Part shown: piece by piece, positions 21,827 to 34,394 of the stretch
Numbering within the stretch: position 1 is the stretch's first letter
Layout: every line of letters starts with the position of its first letter
Origin: Cordylochernes scorpioides
Lineage: Eukaryota; Arthropoda; Arachnida; Pseudoscorpiones; Chernetidae
Reading direction: 5' to 3'
Length of the DNA stretch: 64,000 nucleotides
Assembly: GCA_030710605.1 (NCBI GenBank)
Contig: CP092877.1
Location: 41,896,406-41,960,405 of the forward strand
The notes under the pieces: generated by a model
The model's input: the letters and a program-made list of their open reading frames with translations, nothing else
Databases searched by the model: none
Told to the model about the DNA's origin: nothing
Made by a program: the position numbers and the translations under genes

Positions 21827-22642
21827 TGTTAAAACTATTTTACCGTTCTTTTACTTTGTACATAGAATGAAGATCTTAGGTGAAGGGAGACAACGAGCAA
21901 GATATCGACATGGTCGGGGAAGCCCCCGTTGAGACGAGGGGGCAAAGGTCAGCAGGGGAGGCAAAATCACGTGGACACCCGCGAGGTGATTGGTTGTTCG
22001 GAGAGCCCCGGGATGTGGCGTCAGATGGCAGGATTCCCTTGTTAGAAGCGGAGGGGAAAGTTGAGTTCCCTTGCCAGACGGAAAGACGTCTAAAAGCTAT
22101 CCTGCAAGCAGCGTCTTGTGGACGGAAAGACGTCAAATTATCCTACAAGCGGCGACTTGTGGACGGGAAGACGTCGAACAAAAATCCCACAAGCAGAGAC
22201 TTGTGGACGGGAAAGGACGCATTGGAGTATCCCTCAAGCAGCAGCTTGAGAGCGGAAAAGACACTTAGACAACCAACGAGTCGCGACAATTGGACATCGC
22301 ACAAGACAAGCCAAGCCAAGCCAAGCCTGCGACGGTGCTGCCACGAGGTACTGTGTAAACAAACGCTCGACACCCCCCCGCCATTTATTTTTGTCTTCCT
22401 TCCCTAAGACTACTTTAATTTTACTTTACTTTTTTTGCTTAACCTTTTTTATCTAGTTTTTTTAGCTCTGTTTTAATCTTTAAATACAAGCATAATTCTA
22501 TATATATATAAGTGTAATAGTTTTTATACCTTTTGTTTTTAATCTTTAAAATAAATCCTTTTATTATACTGTGTTTCTGTGCATTTATTTCCCCCATTGT
22601 TTTTCCTTTCAATCGATCACCCTTTTTTTTTTTTTAAACGAT
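21827..22642 (+). repeat. BEL-1 3' LTR, truncated by assembly gap
   Basis: Near-identical to 15554-16380, with a few single-base and short indel differences (for example AAGCCAAG repeat length at ~22310 and T-run lengths). It breaks at AAACGA before the run of Ns. Confidence 0.9.
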
Positions 22643-22742
22643 NNNNNNNNNNNNNNNNNNNNNNNNNNNNNNNNNNNNNNNNNNNNNNNNNNNNNNNNNN
22701 NNNNNNNNNNNNNNNNNNNNNNNNNNNNNNNNNNNNNNNNNN
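22643..22742. other. Assembly gap of exactly 100 N
   Basis: Exactly 100 Ns, the conventional placeholder for a scaffold join of unknown size. The left contig ends within a repeated LTR, a typical break point. Confidence 0.95.
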
Positions 22743-25700
22743 ATGACATAATAATTAGTATGGACTCATACATATAAATTAGTGCATACAGTTACTGCCC
22801 TTCAGGCAAATCATCCTATACAAACTCTCAGTGCATATTTCGTACAATTTACAAATATTGGCCTCTAGGCCAACGCCAAAACAAGTTATCTATGAACACT
22901 ACATGATGAAGAGCCAAACCTGCTTTATCAAGGCAATAGTAGAGTCAATAACTACCTCTCTTTAAACATTAATTACACCTTCTTCTATCATTTTTCTATT
23001 GTCTTTCTATCAAACTTCTATAGTCTCATTATCATTTATCAATATCTTTATTTTATCCTTTCATAACTTATCGCTTTAACAAAATTTTATATAATCTTTC
23101 TATATATTTATATCATTTTTCATCATCCTACCATTATCATCTCTCAATTATCCTTTTATCATTTATCTATCATTCTTCCACCTTTTCATTCCTTTTCATC
23201 CCTCTGGAGTCTCCTCGAAACCCGTCATCGGGAGTTGGATCCCGATCTATTATCATTCTTCATTTTGAAGCTATTCTGGTACACTCTTCCCTCCCCTGCC
23301 AGCTTTATGCTAAAGTCTGACATTCGTTCAGGGCGAAAGCTACCGCAAAATATCGAGGTAATTCCTCAGGACCTGTTTCCCCTCCCTAATCTCCCTTTCG
23401 AGGAGATAAGCTCTTCCTGGATGTATTGAAACTAGCTAGCTAGAGTAGCCTACAGATAAAGGCGCTGTTCTCACTACCTTTACTGCATATCAAAATTGAA
23501 ATATTAATTATTACTAGTATAATATTATTCTGACAGCCTATGATCTTTAAATCTTTATACACACTCGGCGAGGTAGTCACCTTGTTAACAAAAAAAAATC
23601 CATAACATTATAGATCAGTTAAAACACAATAAAATTGGATAAATAGTTTGCTTCAACTACTACTTGTAGGCCTATTAAACTAGTTCCCCTTGGGTTGGCT
23701 CGCTCATTAGTCTTCGGTTTTCGTTCAATAGTCTTATTGAGTTCATAGAGATGCTAGATATAAACTATATCAAATAGTGTAGTTTCCTCGTTTTTCGAAT
23801 TATATGACAGCAATAAAAAAGGTCTGGAAACGTCTTACACCAGCTATCATTAAAAAAAATTGGATGGGGTACAACTCTGATTTTCTAGGATAGCGGCTTA
23901 TAGAATTGGATCGCTCATTTCTCATTAAATATTCACACAGGGTATGGAGGTTTTTAAAAATGTTTTACTGTTATTGGTCCACTAAATTTATGACAGGAAT
24001 TGAGGTAAAAAAAGCAAACTTATGTGCCGTTTTGCCATGCGTCTTTACGTCATCTGTAAGGGAAATGCTGCCTCAAAGGACTTAACTCTGGGACTAACAT
24101 CCGTTGCACATTTCAGGAAGAAGTGGCTGCCCACACAATAGCAAGATCTCATTTTGCTGCCAATGCACTTTGTTGTGCCCTTTTTATGTCGTCTTCTTGC
24201 CGAACCCCAAACTTCTAGGGTGTTTCTTTAGTTATTTATCATTTCTTGACGACATTGAATATTTCACGCGCGATCCCGCCCGGCAATCTATAAGTAATAT
24301 GTGATCGTACCACTTCCAGGAGACCATCCCTTGCGTGGCTGAATCACTTTCACCCAACTTATAACGCCGTCCATGTCGCGTAATTGAAAATAATATAAAA
24401 TTCAAAGAATAAGATCTTTTATTTCTTAAATCTCTATTGATTTCAATTGGCTCAACATAAGTTTTCTCCATTATATCTTAGTACACTGGCGTGACATGCT
24501 TCTCTTCTCCTAGTTCTTTGCAAGCTCGGTTAATCCCAATGAAAGCCACTTCAGGCGTCAATCCCGTGATAGACTCATCATGCATGACTTTAAATTTGAA
24601 AAGTTATTGGACTGAATATTTGCAGTGGCATCTGCTTCCACTGAAAGTACCTAAAACATAAAATTGCCTCTTATCTTGTTTAAATAGCTGCTTTACCCCC
24701 ATATACCTGTGTAAATATTATCCTTGGTCTTATCAATTATTGAAAATTCTGCCTCTCGAATATCCTGAGAATCAAAGTTCTTCCTTCCTACAGTGAATTA
24801 ACACTACAATTGTTCACTAGAGTTATTCTGCGTCGAGTGGTTAGTCTTTGCATCTAATCCTCCACTCTAACTCCAGGATTTCTATCTACTCAAGCTGTTC
24901 AAATCTTTCAAAACAGTTGTCCAAATTCCCAAAGATAATTTGCTAATATTCGATGATTATTGGAATTCTCATTAAACGGAATAACTACACTTTTCGATAC
25001 AGATACACATCCAGCTATCAGGATATATCTTGCTGTCCACCTTTCTTTACTTTATAACGGTTCAAAATTATGAAAGAAAAAAAAGCTGAACATATGACTG
25101 GCTTAAATTTCTATGGAATCTCATCATGCCTTCTACTGGCAATTATTTACTGTAATCAAATGCTATCGAGATGTTTTTATTTGTCCTCACCCAAGGAAAT
25201 AAAATGTTTCAGAAAAATAGAATCGTTTGAAATTTCACCTAGAAAATTTTTGTGGAAAAAAAAAACTAATTCTTTCACATTTAAAACACATCAAGGTGAC
25301 CTCATGCCAATGTCTATAGGTTATTTAGAATTCAAGAGAGGAAAAGGAATTCTAGAAAATTTTTAATCTTAGACATAACTGGGAGTAATATGAATCGAAA
25401 ATCGGTATCGACAGACGCGTCCTACCAGCTGCCATCTTGGAAACTTGTCGCGATTGGATTGTCGCGCGACTATTTATATTGAATATTGTATCAGAAAAAG
25501 AAATGAAAAGGCGGTAAAATCAACACTCGAAGGATTATATTTAAGAAAACAAAATTCGGGATATCGTGATACATGATATGCAAAATGTTTGTAATAAAAT
25601 GTTGCAATAATCTAAAATATATAATTAAATATTATGCGGGTTTTACACACAAATGTTAAGAAAATAAAAGCCCAGTAAATAAATATAAATTCAGTTGTCC

Positions 25701-27009
25701 TATTTTACAACCTAAATATTTTAAAAGAAAGCGAAAAGAGAGGCAACGAAATTAAACACTCGTTCTGGGAAGGTACACACTTTCGCGTTAACTAAAAAAT
25801 AAAAAAATGAAATAATAAGTGGGTTACAAAAAAAATGAAATAAATAAAACCCTGTGGATAGGTAGACGTTAAATGAATATAATTATTAATCTAAAATAGA
25901 CATCTTGCACGCAAATCTGTTGTTTTTCACGTCCATCTATTTCCACCCCTCTAAAGTTGTGGCCTTCGCCCCAGCGTGTCAATCAAAGATGTCCCTAGGG
26001 GCTCTAAATTTGGGTTTTGTGGGAAGCTCTGAAGTGTGGGAAAACACTGTTTTAAGCCTAACTTCGTTTTTTTGTTCAGTTGTACATATATCCTAAAATT
26101 TCAAGATTCTATATTAAAAAGAAAAAAAAGGTCTATTAACACTTGAAATTTAATGTTTGGAAAATTTGGAAATTTTAGGATCATTATAGTTTTATTAATA
26201 TTGCACAATTATTATTGATTTAAAAATTTCAAATAACACACACAAATGCATTATATATATTTCAAAGTCAGATAATTGTTAAATTTTCAGGTAGAGACAT
26301 GAGTTGACTCAGAGGTTGTAGGCCTACTTCTTATAAATCTTTTACAAATTTGAAATTTTCGGTAGTTTCGGCTCCACGTTAGAAAGCGCCAATGTTAGCT
26401 CAGTTATTATAGTGACGAAATAATCCACTGTGCTATAGTTTCGAACGATATACGCCCCATTTCAATACATTCCAAGAGAATTTATAATTATATTGAAATA
26501 TCGGTAAACTGACAAAAACACACTATGGCAAACACACAAAACACAAAACCAATATATGATTAATAGATTTATAAACGCTTAAAAGAAAGAAGGAACTTCG
26601 TTCAAATCATATGTAAATATACTCATATTTAGAAATTCAGATAATGAACCAAAGTTCCATTTTATGTGAGGTCTATAACCTTCCATATCACAACAGAGTA
26701 TTGAGGATAAACCCTAAAGTGGCTCAAGAAAAATTAAAAAAATTGAAGTAATAATATGACATTTGATCTTTAATCCAAGGTTTCTTTATAAACTCAACAT
26801 ATGAGAATCTAACATTTGAGTAAAGGGTATTGTGACTGACTCGACACCTTTACAACTTTGAATTCCTGTTGTGAGGTTACCACTTACAAGCACAAAGAAA
26901 CATCAAGATATGCATTTATATATATTTATACTTATTTATTTAAAAAAACATCCTGGAATAAAGAAATGAGCTACTCAATTTATTAATCTTGTATATAAAA
27001 TTTCTAAAT
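22743..27009. other. Unassigned AT-rich region
   Basis: About 4.3 kb with no recognisable gene, LTR or transposase. Pyrimidine-rich stretch at 22960-23220. Several TAGGCCT motifs (~23665, ~26320). Short open frames at 23235-23429, 24104-24304 and 25070-25366 show no motif I recognise. A minus-strand stretch at 24478-24597 (TPEVAFIGINRACKELGEEK) looks protein-like but is short and unidentified. It could be host intergenic or intronic DNA with eroded repeats. Confidence 0.5.
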
Positions 27010-27012
27010 ACA

Positions 27013-27794
27013 TGTGATGATTTAAGACCATGGAATTGTTGTAAATAGTCTAGATATCTACTACCACATGTTCCACCCCATGACTGTATATAACTTCTTA
27101 TGTACTGCAAATAGAAAGCCTCAACTAACATCAATCTGTACCGCGTAAGAATCTAATAAAGTATAGCAACTGTACAGATAGAAGGAATGGAGACTAACAG
27201 GAGAAAATTAAGGTTAAAACTAATCAGGCTTAGGTGAGAGTAGAAGTAAGGCCTAGCAAAGAGGCTTAAAGTCAGCACCACTATTAATAAATTTACAGCC
27301 AATTTTATGATCGCGGAAATCATAAAAGTCGAGTTTAACGACCAGTATTTCCTGGGCAAGGCCGGTTATATCTTCCGACAAAGACATCAGCAAAGACCAA
27401 TTAGAAGGTAACACCTAAGTAGGTCAACCAATAGCCAACGGCCACGTGACATATTCCTACCAATTAGGAAACAATACCTAAGTAGGTCAGCCAATAGAAA
27501 ACGGCCACGTGACATCTTCCTACCAATTAGAAAGAAGAAAGGTCTTGGTGTTAAATCGAGAACCTAGGTTAGGCAGTATGCGCTTGGATCTCACCAAGGT
27601 AACACTTGCTCTAAAGATCTCTCTCTCCGCTCATCCCATTCCTTCTTGACGTCAGACGCTTCTTAGTGGAATCTCTGTTTGTTTATTTCACCTTTGGCCC
27701 AGCTGTGTCGCCTTCCACCACGACTGCACGGTAGAGTTGACATCGAGGTTCGTCTAGCATCAGGTAACACTGGTCCCAGAGGTCCCAAGATATC
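27013..27794 (+). repeat. Gypsy 5' LTR
   Basis: TGTGATGATTTAAG...CCAAGATATC, 782 bp, repeated at 34395-35176 with a constant offset of 7382 and no difference seen. It carries the 63-bp tandem repeat at 27398-27523 and AATAAA sites. Confidence 0.9.
27398..27523 (+). repeat. Two 63-bp E-box/CCAAT repeats in Gypsy LTR
   Basis: Units 27398-27460 and 27461-27523 both start CAATTAG and carry CCTAAGTAGGTCA, CCAATAG and GGCCACGTGACAT. Each holds one CACGTG (27443-27448, 27506-27511). A partial third unit starts at 27524. Probably U3 enhancer repeats; that role is inferred. Confidence 0.8.
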
Positions 27795-27881
27795 GCAAAG
27801 GCCCCCCCCCGTCCGAAGAGTCGACAGGATAGTGGACGCCAAGGTACAAGTAAGCAAATAGACCACTGTCTGTACAGAAAG

Positions 27882-29009
27882 ATGGAACAGGGAAGAGAGG
27901 AGGATCCAAAGGAACCAAAGGAGTCCGATCCCGACTCCGAAAGTGGCGAAAACACCACTTTTCCAAAGAAAGAAACCACCCTCGGTAGGACGCAGGAAGT
28001 TCCCCCCAACCACGAGGACGTCACGCCCCCGCCGCCGGTGTCAGATGTCCTGGAGAGTTTAGCCAGGACGCTATATCAGCTCTCCTCGGCGACAGGATTA
28101 TCGCGAGATGTGGAACTACCGCGCTACGATGGTTCGTACGAGGCGCAGAGCTTCTTCGACAACTACGACGCCCAAGCTGATCTGGCCCAACTACACTACA
28201 CCGAAAGACTGAGAAGGCTTCCCAACCTCCTACAAGGTAAGGCCCTGCACTACTTCCGCAGCCTAAAATTAGACAAATTATATTACGTTGACGCAAGGCA
28301 GGCCCTGATAGACCTCTTTCCTGAAACCACAAACGCGTCATTTGCCCGATTCTTGGCCATTAAGTTGATAGATCGCTCCTCGTTAGAGGAATATTATCAA
28401 AAAAAGACGGTGTGTGGCCTACAGCTGAACCTTCCCCACAAAATCCTTTTAGAATCCCTGACTGATGGGTTACCCGTCGCTGATCAGCGCATTGTCGCTG
28501 CCGTGCAACCGAACACCCTCCAAGCGTGGTATAGTGTAGTATCGCGCGTAAGAGGAACCCACAGTGCGTCGCAAGTGTGCCAACAGACGACCAGAACAAC
28601 GCCCAACCCTTCCTTCGCACCGTCACCGAGGTACAGTGCTCCGCGACCATGGTCAGCGCGATCCAACTACTCTGCCAATCCACCCCCTTCATCCTGCAGG
28701 TATTGTGGCGCCATGCACTGGCACGCCCAGTGCCCCAAACGGCCTGCACAGAGCCGTCCAAGACCTGTGTACCGAGCCACAACTTATCCGCAGCACAACA
28801 GAACTGTGTTGTCCTCTCCCGCACCCTTCCGAGTTAACAACACGCGAGCGCATGTTACCCGCTCCCCTGATCCTCTCTACACCACGAGCCCAGCGCAAGC
28901 AGTGAACCCTAGCTGTCCCACGGGTACCTCGACCACGGCACCAAAACAGGCCTGTTCCGACGCCCAAGACAGCACAACAGTAGGTTCCTCCTCACATAAC
29001 TTTCGTTGA
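27882..29009 (+). CDS. gag: Gypsy gag polyprotein
   Basis: 375 residues in one open frame. The acidic N-terminus (MEQGREEDPKEPKESDPDSE) is followed by a retrotransposon gag core from about residue 85 (PRYDGSYEAQSFFDNY; LQGKALHYFRSL; ARQALIDLF). A zinc knuckle with slightly short spacing (CRYCGAMHWHAQC, ~residues 273-285) and a Pro/Ser/Thr-rich tail follow. It forms the particle and binds RNA. It stops at TGA 29007-29009. The pol frame opens at 28984, overlapping by 26 nt in the +1 register, so pol would need a frameshift or reinitiation. Confidence 0.85.
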   Translation: MEQGREEDPKEPKESDPDSESGENTTFPKKETTLGRTQEVPPNHEDVTPPPPVSDVLESLARTLYQLSSATGLSRDVELPRYDGSYEAQSFFDNYDAQADLAQLHYTERLRRLPNLLQGKALHYFRSLKLDKLYYVDARQALIDLFPETTNASFARFLAIKLIDRSSLEEYYQKKTVCGLQLNLPHKILLESLTDGLPVADQRIVAAVQPNTLQAWYSVVSRVRGTHSASQVCQQTTRTTPNPSFAPSPRYSAPRPWSARSNYSANPPPSSCRYCGAMHWHAQCPKRPAQSRPRPVYRATTYPQHNRTVLSSPAPFRVNNTRAHVTRSPDPLYTTSPAQAVNPSCPTGTSTTAPKQACSDAQDSTTVGSSSHNFR

Positions 29010-32000
29010 ACAATTGCTCGTTCGAGCTGAACTGCCCAATAATGTAAACCTACCTCTACTACTTGATACAGGAGCATCTATCGATATAATTATTCGGAAT
29101 ACTTTTAAAATAATAGAAACCAATTTGCAAAAGAAAATACCTGTTCACCCATTTAACTTAACTATTAATGCCATAGCTAACAATATTTTCACCATAGGTT
29201 ATATCTTTTTAAACGTAAAAATAGGTAACATAACGCAGAACCTAAAATTCCATATTATAGATACCCCCTTGCCTTTTGGCATATTATCCCTTAACTCCAT
29301 AAGAAGATTTCTACTGATTATAAACTGTCCTCAGCTACTCCTGTATCAAGATAATGTACCTCTACCAACTACCTTATACAAATTCACCTCGTGCAAGCAA
29401 CACGTGTCCCATGGACAGGTTAATACAACTGTCCCATTTACTAAATCTTCCCCTCCTGGAACGGGTTGCTCACACGTGGTGAACTCCAACACTCTTATTT
29501 CGCCTTAATGTAATGTTCCTGATCCTATTTTCAACGCCTCTATGTCCTCCTCTTGCATATCTTTGGACACAAGTAACCTAGGTCACTGTCCCTATAATTT
29601 ACACAAGGTACTGCATCAATTTGCACCCGTTTTCGCAGCCAATAAATACGACGTCCCTAGGCTTAAAATACCTCCCGTAAAAGGCAATACTACTTCGGAC
29701 AAGGTAATTGCCTTACGTCCTTATCGCGTACCCCTAAATGACCAACTTGAAATACAAACACAAATCGAACACATGCTTGAACACGGTATAATTACAACCT
29801 CTGTATCTCCCTATGCCAGTCCTATTACGCTTGTCACCAAACGTGACAAATCAAAACGCTTTTGTGTTGACTATCGTAGGATTAATGAAATCATTGCACC
29901 AGACGTCCATCCTCTCCCCTTGATAGAGAATATACTCGACAAACTCTCACGCGCCAAATATTTCTCCTCAGCCCACATATATTCTGCCTACTGGCAGGTC
30001 GAAATAGATCCCAGTTCCCGTCACCTTTTAGCTTTCGTGACATTAGACGGGCAATACGAATTTTGTAGGCTTCCTTTTGGGATGCGCAACTCACCACAGA
30101 TTTTTGAACGTGCAATAAACCAAATATTCCAAAAATATAAGTTAAACTTCATAGCCCACTATTTCGATGATTTTATTATCTTTTCGGATACCTTAGAAGA
30201 GCATATTCAACACTTAGAAAAATTCCTGGAGATCTGCCAACAGGAAAATATTAAACTAAACTATAAAAAATGTGAATTTTTGAAGACATCAATAGAATTT
30301 CTAGGATACACTATTAAGAACGGAACTTACACACCGCAGACCCGTAACCTCGATATTATTAACGCTATCAAACCTCCCTTCAACCAAAAAACGCTACAGT
30401 CCTTTTTAGGAGCCGTCAACGTGTATAACAAGTTTATACCAGATTATGCCCGTCTCAGAACCCCACTCAACCATTTACTTAAAAAAGACACTAAATGGCA
30501 ATGGGACGAAAAATGTCAACAGGCATTCACGGCTCTCAAGGAGAGCTTAACACGTAAGCCCGTATTACATCTGTATCAGGATGGCTTACCCTGCCGCTTG
30601 TACTGTGACGCCTCCACCCAGGGAATCGCAGGAATTCTCAAACAAGTACATCCGGATGGAAAAATTCATCCCACACAGTATTACAGTAGAGCACTACGCC
30701 CTCACGAACGCAACTATACCATTTCAGAGTTAGAATGCTTAGCGATCGTAGAAAGCATCGAAAAATTCCGCATCTATCTATCCGGTACCAAATTCACTGT
30801 CTACTCAGACCACCAAGCCCTACAATGGCTTAAAACTATTAAAAACCCGTCAGGACGACTTTTTAGGTGGAGTTTAAGACTATCCACTTACGACTATGAA
30901 ATACAGTACCTCAAGGGAACCCAGAAACACGAGGCCGATTTGCTTTCTCGCAATCCATTTTGTGGATTTATCAGTGCTCGTACTATTAAGAAACACCAAC
31001 CGAATATCATAGATACCAGTGTCGCTGTAGACGTCAACGGTCTACACACCATACGACGTAAAGGTGTAAATCGAATAATAATACCCGAAGCTCTTCAACA
31101 CTCGCTTATGAACCAGGTTCACAGCGAATACAACCATCCCGGTATCTCCCAAATGGCTCGCCTAATCTCTACTCAGTATTACTGGAAAGGTATGGCCAAA
31201 TCCATACAAAAATTTGTAAATTTCTGTCATACCTGCCAAATCATCAAAAGACCCAAAGGTAAGCCTTATGGCACCTTAGGACAAATTCCCCCACCACAAC
31301 AGCCATTCGATTTAATATCAATAGATACAATAGCCGGATTTTCGAAAAACGGACACTCCAAGAAGTATCTCCATGTTATAGTGGATCACTTGACCAGATA
31401 CGCTTGGGCATTCCCATCGAAATCTACAAGTACCTTAACGTACATCCAAACCCTAAAAAAGGTCCTACAACAAGGGTCTCCAAAACGTCTACTTTCGGAT
31501 AGAGCGCCCGCATTCACCTCCGAAAAATTCCGCAAATTTCTGCTATCTCGCGGTATACAACCACTACTTACCACCAGTAACAATCCGCAAGCTAACGGAT
31601 TGATAGAACGATTGAACGCCACCATCACTGGAAAACTAAGGTTACTTTATCTCGAAAACCCGAAGACATCTTGGACCAAACTAATTGAACAAGTTGTCCA
31701 AATCTATAACCAATCTCCGCACACCGTCACAGGTTTCCCACCGATCTTCTTGATGTTTAATAGCATCCCACCAGAACTAAAAAATCATTACAACCCGTTC
31801 CCCGACGTACAGAAGGCTAGGCAACTCGCCTCCAGCAGAACACAGCTTAAGCATGAAAGGGACAAACAAAGATATGATAAAGGTCATCAAGCCCCGCATT
31901 TCGAGATTGGTGACCTAGTCCTCGTAAAAAATTATAAACATCCCGATACGGGAAAACTGGCACCATACTTCACAGGTCCGTTTACAATTATAGAAATAAT

Positions 32001-32270
32001 ATCCCGAACGTAGTCCGAATTAACAGACCCAATCGACCCCTAAATAAAGAAGATGATACAGTTCATGTGAACAAACTTAAATACTATACAGAAGATATCT
32101 TATTCCTCGCGCCCCAGCCTCTAATTCCAACACCTCGCGTAACACCTGATGTACACTTGATAGAATTTGGCCATTTATGTCCCACAATATTTGACGCGCA
32201 GAAATCCCGTCTTATACCCCCGACTTGCTCAGCGCCTTTTCTGCACCTTAATGCAGAGATCTTCCAATAA
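28984..32270 (+). pseudogene. pol: Gypsy pol (protease, RT, RNase H, integrase), broken
   Basis: Protease LLLDTGASIDI (~29050). An in-frame TAA at 29506-29508 separates it from RT. RT: palm motif A reads SSAHIYSAYWQ (~29975), His where the family has the catalytic Asp; FGMRNSPQIFERA is normal and YFDD is present (~30165). RNase H: LYCDAST (~30600) and YSDHQALQWL. Integrase: HPGISQMARL...CHTC zinc domain, then ISIDTIAG, LLSDRAPAFTS and NGLIERLNAT as D-D-E (~31320-31610). After the GPFTI motif the frame ends at 32013. A one-base shift continues the C-terminus to 32270. Confidence 0.9.
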
Positions 32271-34394
32271 ATTGAAAGAAAGCAAGCAACCTCGCAAAGG
32301 GCCCCTGACCTAAATCCGGAATCACATTAAAAATAGCTTCGCTCCCCCCTCTTCCGCTGGAGATGGACAAACAAACAGCCGACATCTTGTTACGGCCCGT
32401 CGCCACCCCGTGTTCTCTAATGAACTTTCACCAGCTATGAAATCAAACATTAGTGCATGCCTTTTACTATATACCGTTCTAAACCCCAGGTCTAGATTCT
32501 CTCGCCCTCGATTAACTTGTCCACTTAACATCGACACTTAGAACCAAGGACAACATTTTACCTAAAAATCACACACACCCACACATTTAAAAAAAAAAAA
32601 AAACAACAACAACCCTTTATCGGTTAGAATAGATCGCCGTGTTTCTCCTGCACACACAGAATAAATGCCGCTTTAGGAAGAATCACGTTTTCACCTAAAC
32701 GTGGCGCAGGGAACAAAAAATCGACAACATTAGGACTCAGTAAGTTTCACAGTTGGAAACAATGTGATCCACGAGTCGCGTCAAACATAAAACAAAGTCG
32801 ATAAGTTAGATCAACTCATGCCAACAAGACCAAAGATATCGCGATCGAGGACAATTTAAAGCTCTCTCCACCCATCCTAAAAAAAAAAAAAAAAAAACAG
32901 GAACATACATTTGGCCTACAACTTTCCATTCTTTCACAATATAATTTCTATGTATAATCTTACTTGCTCTTCTTTCTCGATGAACATTTTTTTTTAAATT
33001 TTCATTTTAATATCTTGTATATAATCATTATATAGCTCTTATATTTTATTTAACTCACCAATCAGTTTAGATGAGTGTCATTTTATTTTATTTTTCTTTA
33101 CCAAAACTTATTTACTTTTGCTTTATGACTATTCTATAATCAACTTTATATTTTATCTTTCATATCTAATAATCTCAAGTTTATATTTCATGTTTATATA
33201 TCACTAATTTGCATTTTGTCATTTTATATTTTCTCTCACTTTATAAATTAGATGTTATTTACATTGTTTCATCTTCCGCTACCATGTCAATGCTATCGAG
33301 TATATTACTGCTCATTTTTAATTTTCATTTAATATTTTCACTTTCTATTACCCCTCATATACTGATGTAGTGTGTTAATCTTTGTATTATGTCATCACTA
33401 TTTTTACTTTTTTTAAAGATTACTTTGCATTTAACTTCGCAATTCTATTTTCGATTTTTCAAATCCTTTAACGCTATATGCAAAGCCTTAATTTCGCAAT
33501 TTCATATCTCAATGATATATTCTTTTATAATCAAACTAAAAATCATGATCTAAAAACAGGGCAATCTCCAATAACCTCTTAAACAACCACTTTAAAGGTT
33601 ACTTCTTAATAAATACTAACCCTTTTCCGCAGGAACTTTTAACTCCTTCGCAGGCTAGACTTGACCTACTTTGATTTCGTAATTAACAATATTGACACAC
33701 CGTCCCCCAGATTTACCTATCCCAACTTCTGGCTTGGATACGTGCAAATTGTATTTTTTTTATATATTCTAGGGCACTCTCATGCCACACGCTGGCACAT
33801 CTTTTTTTTTTATTTTACTCTTTTTCTCGCTAAGCCCCTGACGACTCCAATTAAAACTTTGATTTCTGGTCACTGATCTTCGCCCTCCTTTATCCTGCAT
33901 GCGTACGTCTTAACGACTAATTATTAAAACCCATAACAATCACCCTTATCTTACTATTCGATTGTGGTACTGTAACTTTATTAGGTCCTTAAATTTACAT
34001 GTGAAACATGGCCTAGGTTCTCCGCGCCGAGCACATTAAATGGTTTGGGACTTGAGTCAAAGTGACATTGCCTCAACCAAGTAATAACTAACCCCTCAAC
34101 CCTTTCTAACGCCCATCACGAAGAGATCATGATTTTCCCATCCAATCGTTTTTATTTTCACCTATAATCATTATATGTTCTCTATTAAATATTTTATTCA
34201 TATTTTTATTTTTACTTGTATGTTTAGTATTAGTTGTTTATGCTTTATTATTTCTTATGGTTATACAGAAATCAACCCCATGTTATATACCAACTCATTT
34301 CAATTAATTTTTAAAAATTACTTCCTTAATAACAGTCTTCCTATTCCGCTCTCTTAAATCCCTCCATATGAACCCTCTCACATCCGGGGCCATC
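32271..34394. other. Gypsy 3' internal tail without env
   Basis: 2.1 kb, AT- and pyrimidine-rich, with A-runs at ~32590 and ~32880. No reading frame with a signal peptide, furin site or fusion-type region is evident. No purine tract abuts the 3' LTR (the flank reads TCCGGGGCCATC). It may be an eroded env, captured DNA or a long 3' UTR. Confidence 0.6.

Larger units (their letters stand above)
15554..22642 (+). mobile_element. BEL/Pao retrotransposon BEL-1 (3' LTR cut by gap)
   Basis: LTRs start TGTTAAAACTATTTTACC at 15554 and 21827. PBS-like TGGTGAGCCGGACGTG follows the 5' LTR and a purine tract (GTGGGAGAA) precedes the 3' LTR. Internal gag-pol has the BEL order: gag, zinc knuckles, protease, RT, RNase H, integrase, C-terminal domain. 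The right end runs into the 100-N gap about 15 bp before the expected LTR end, so the target duplication cannot be checked. The left flank is ATTAC. Defective through several frameshifts. Confidence 0.9.

Noticed and set aside
25070..25366. 98-codon plus-strand frame
   Set aside because: No recognised motif, AT-rich composition like its surroundings, and no splice or promoter context.
27663..28013. Minus-strand frames opposite Gypsy gag, including 28360-28824
   Set aside because: Shadows of the GC-rich gag gene; no family motif.
33661..33876. Hydrophobic 71-codon frame in the Gypsy tail as a residual env
   Set aside because: Hydrophobicity follows from T-rich DNA; no signal peptide, cleavage site or conserved cysteines.
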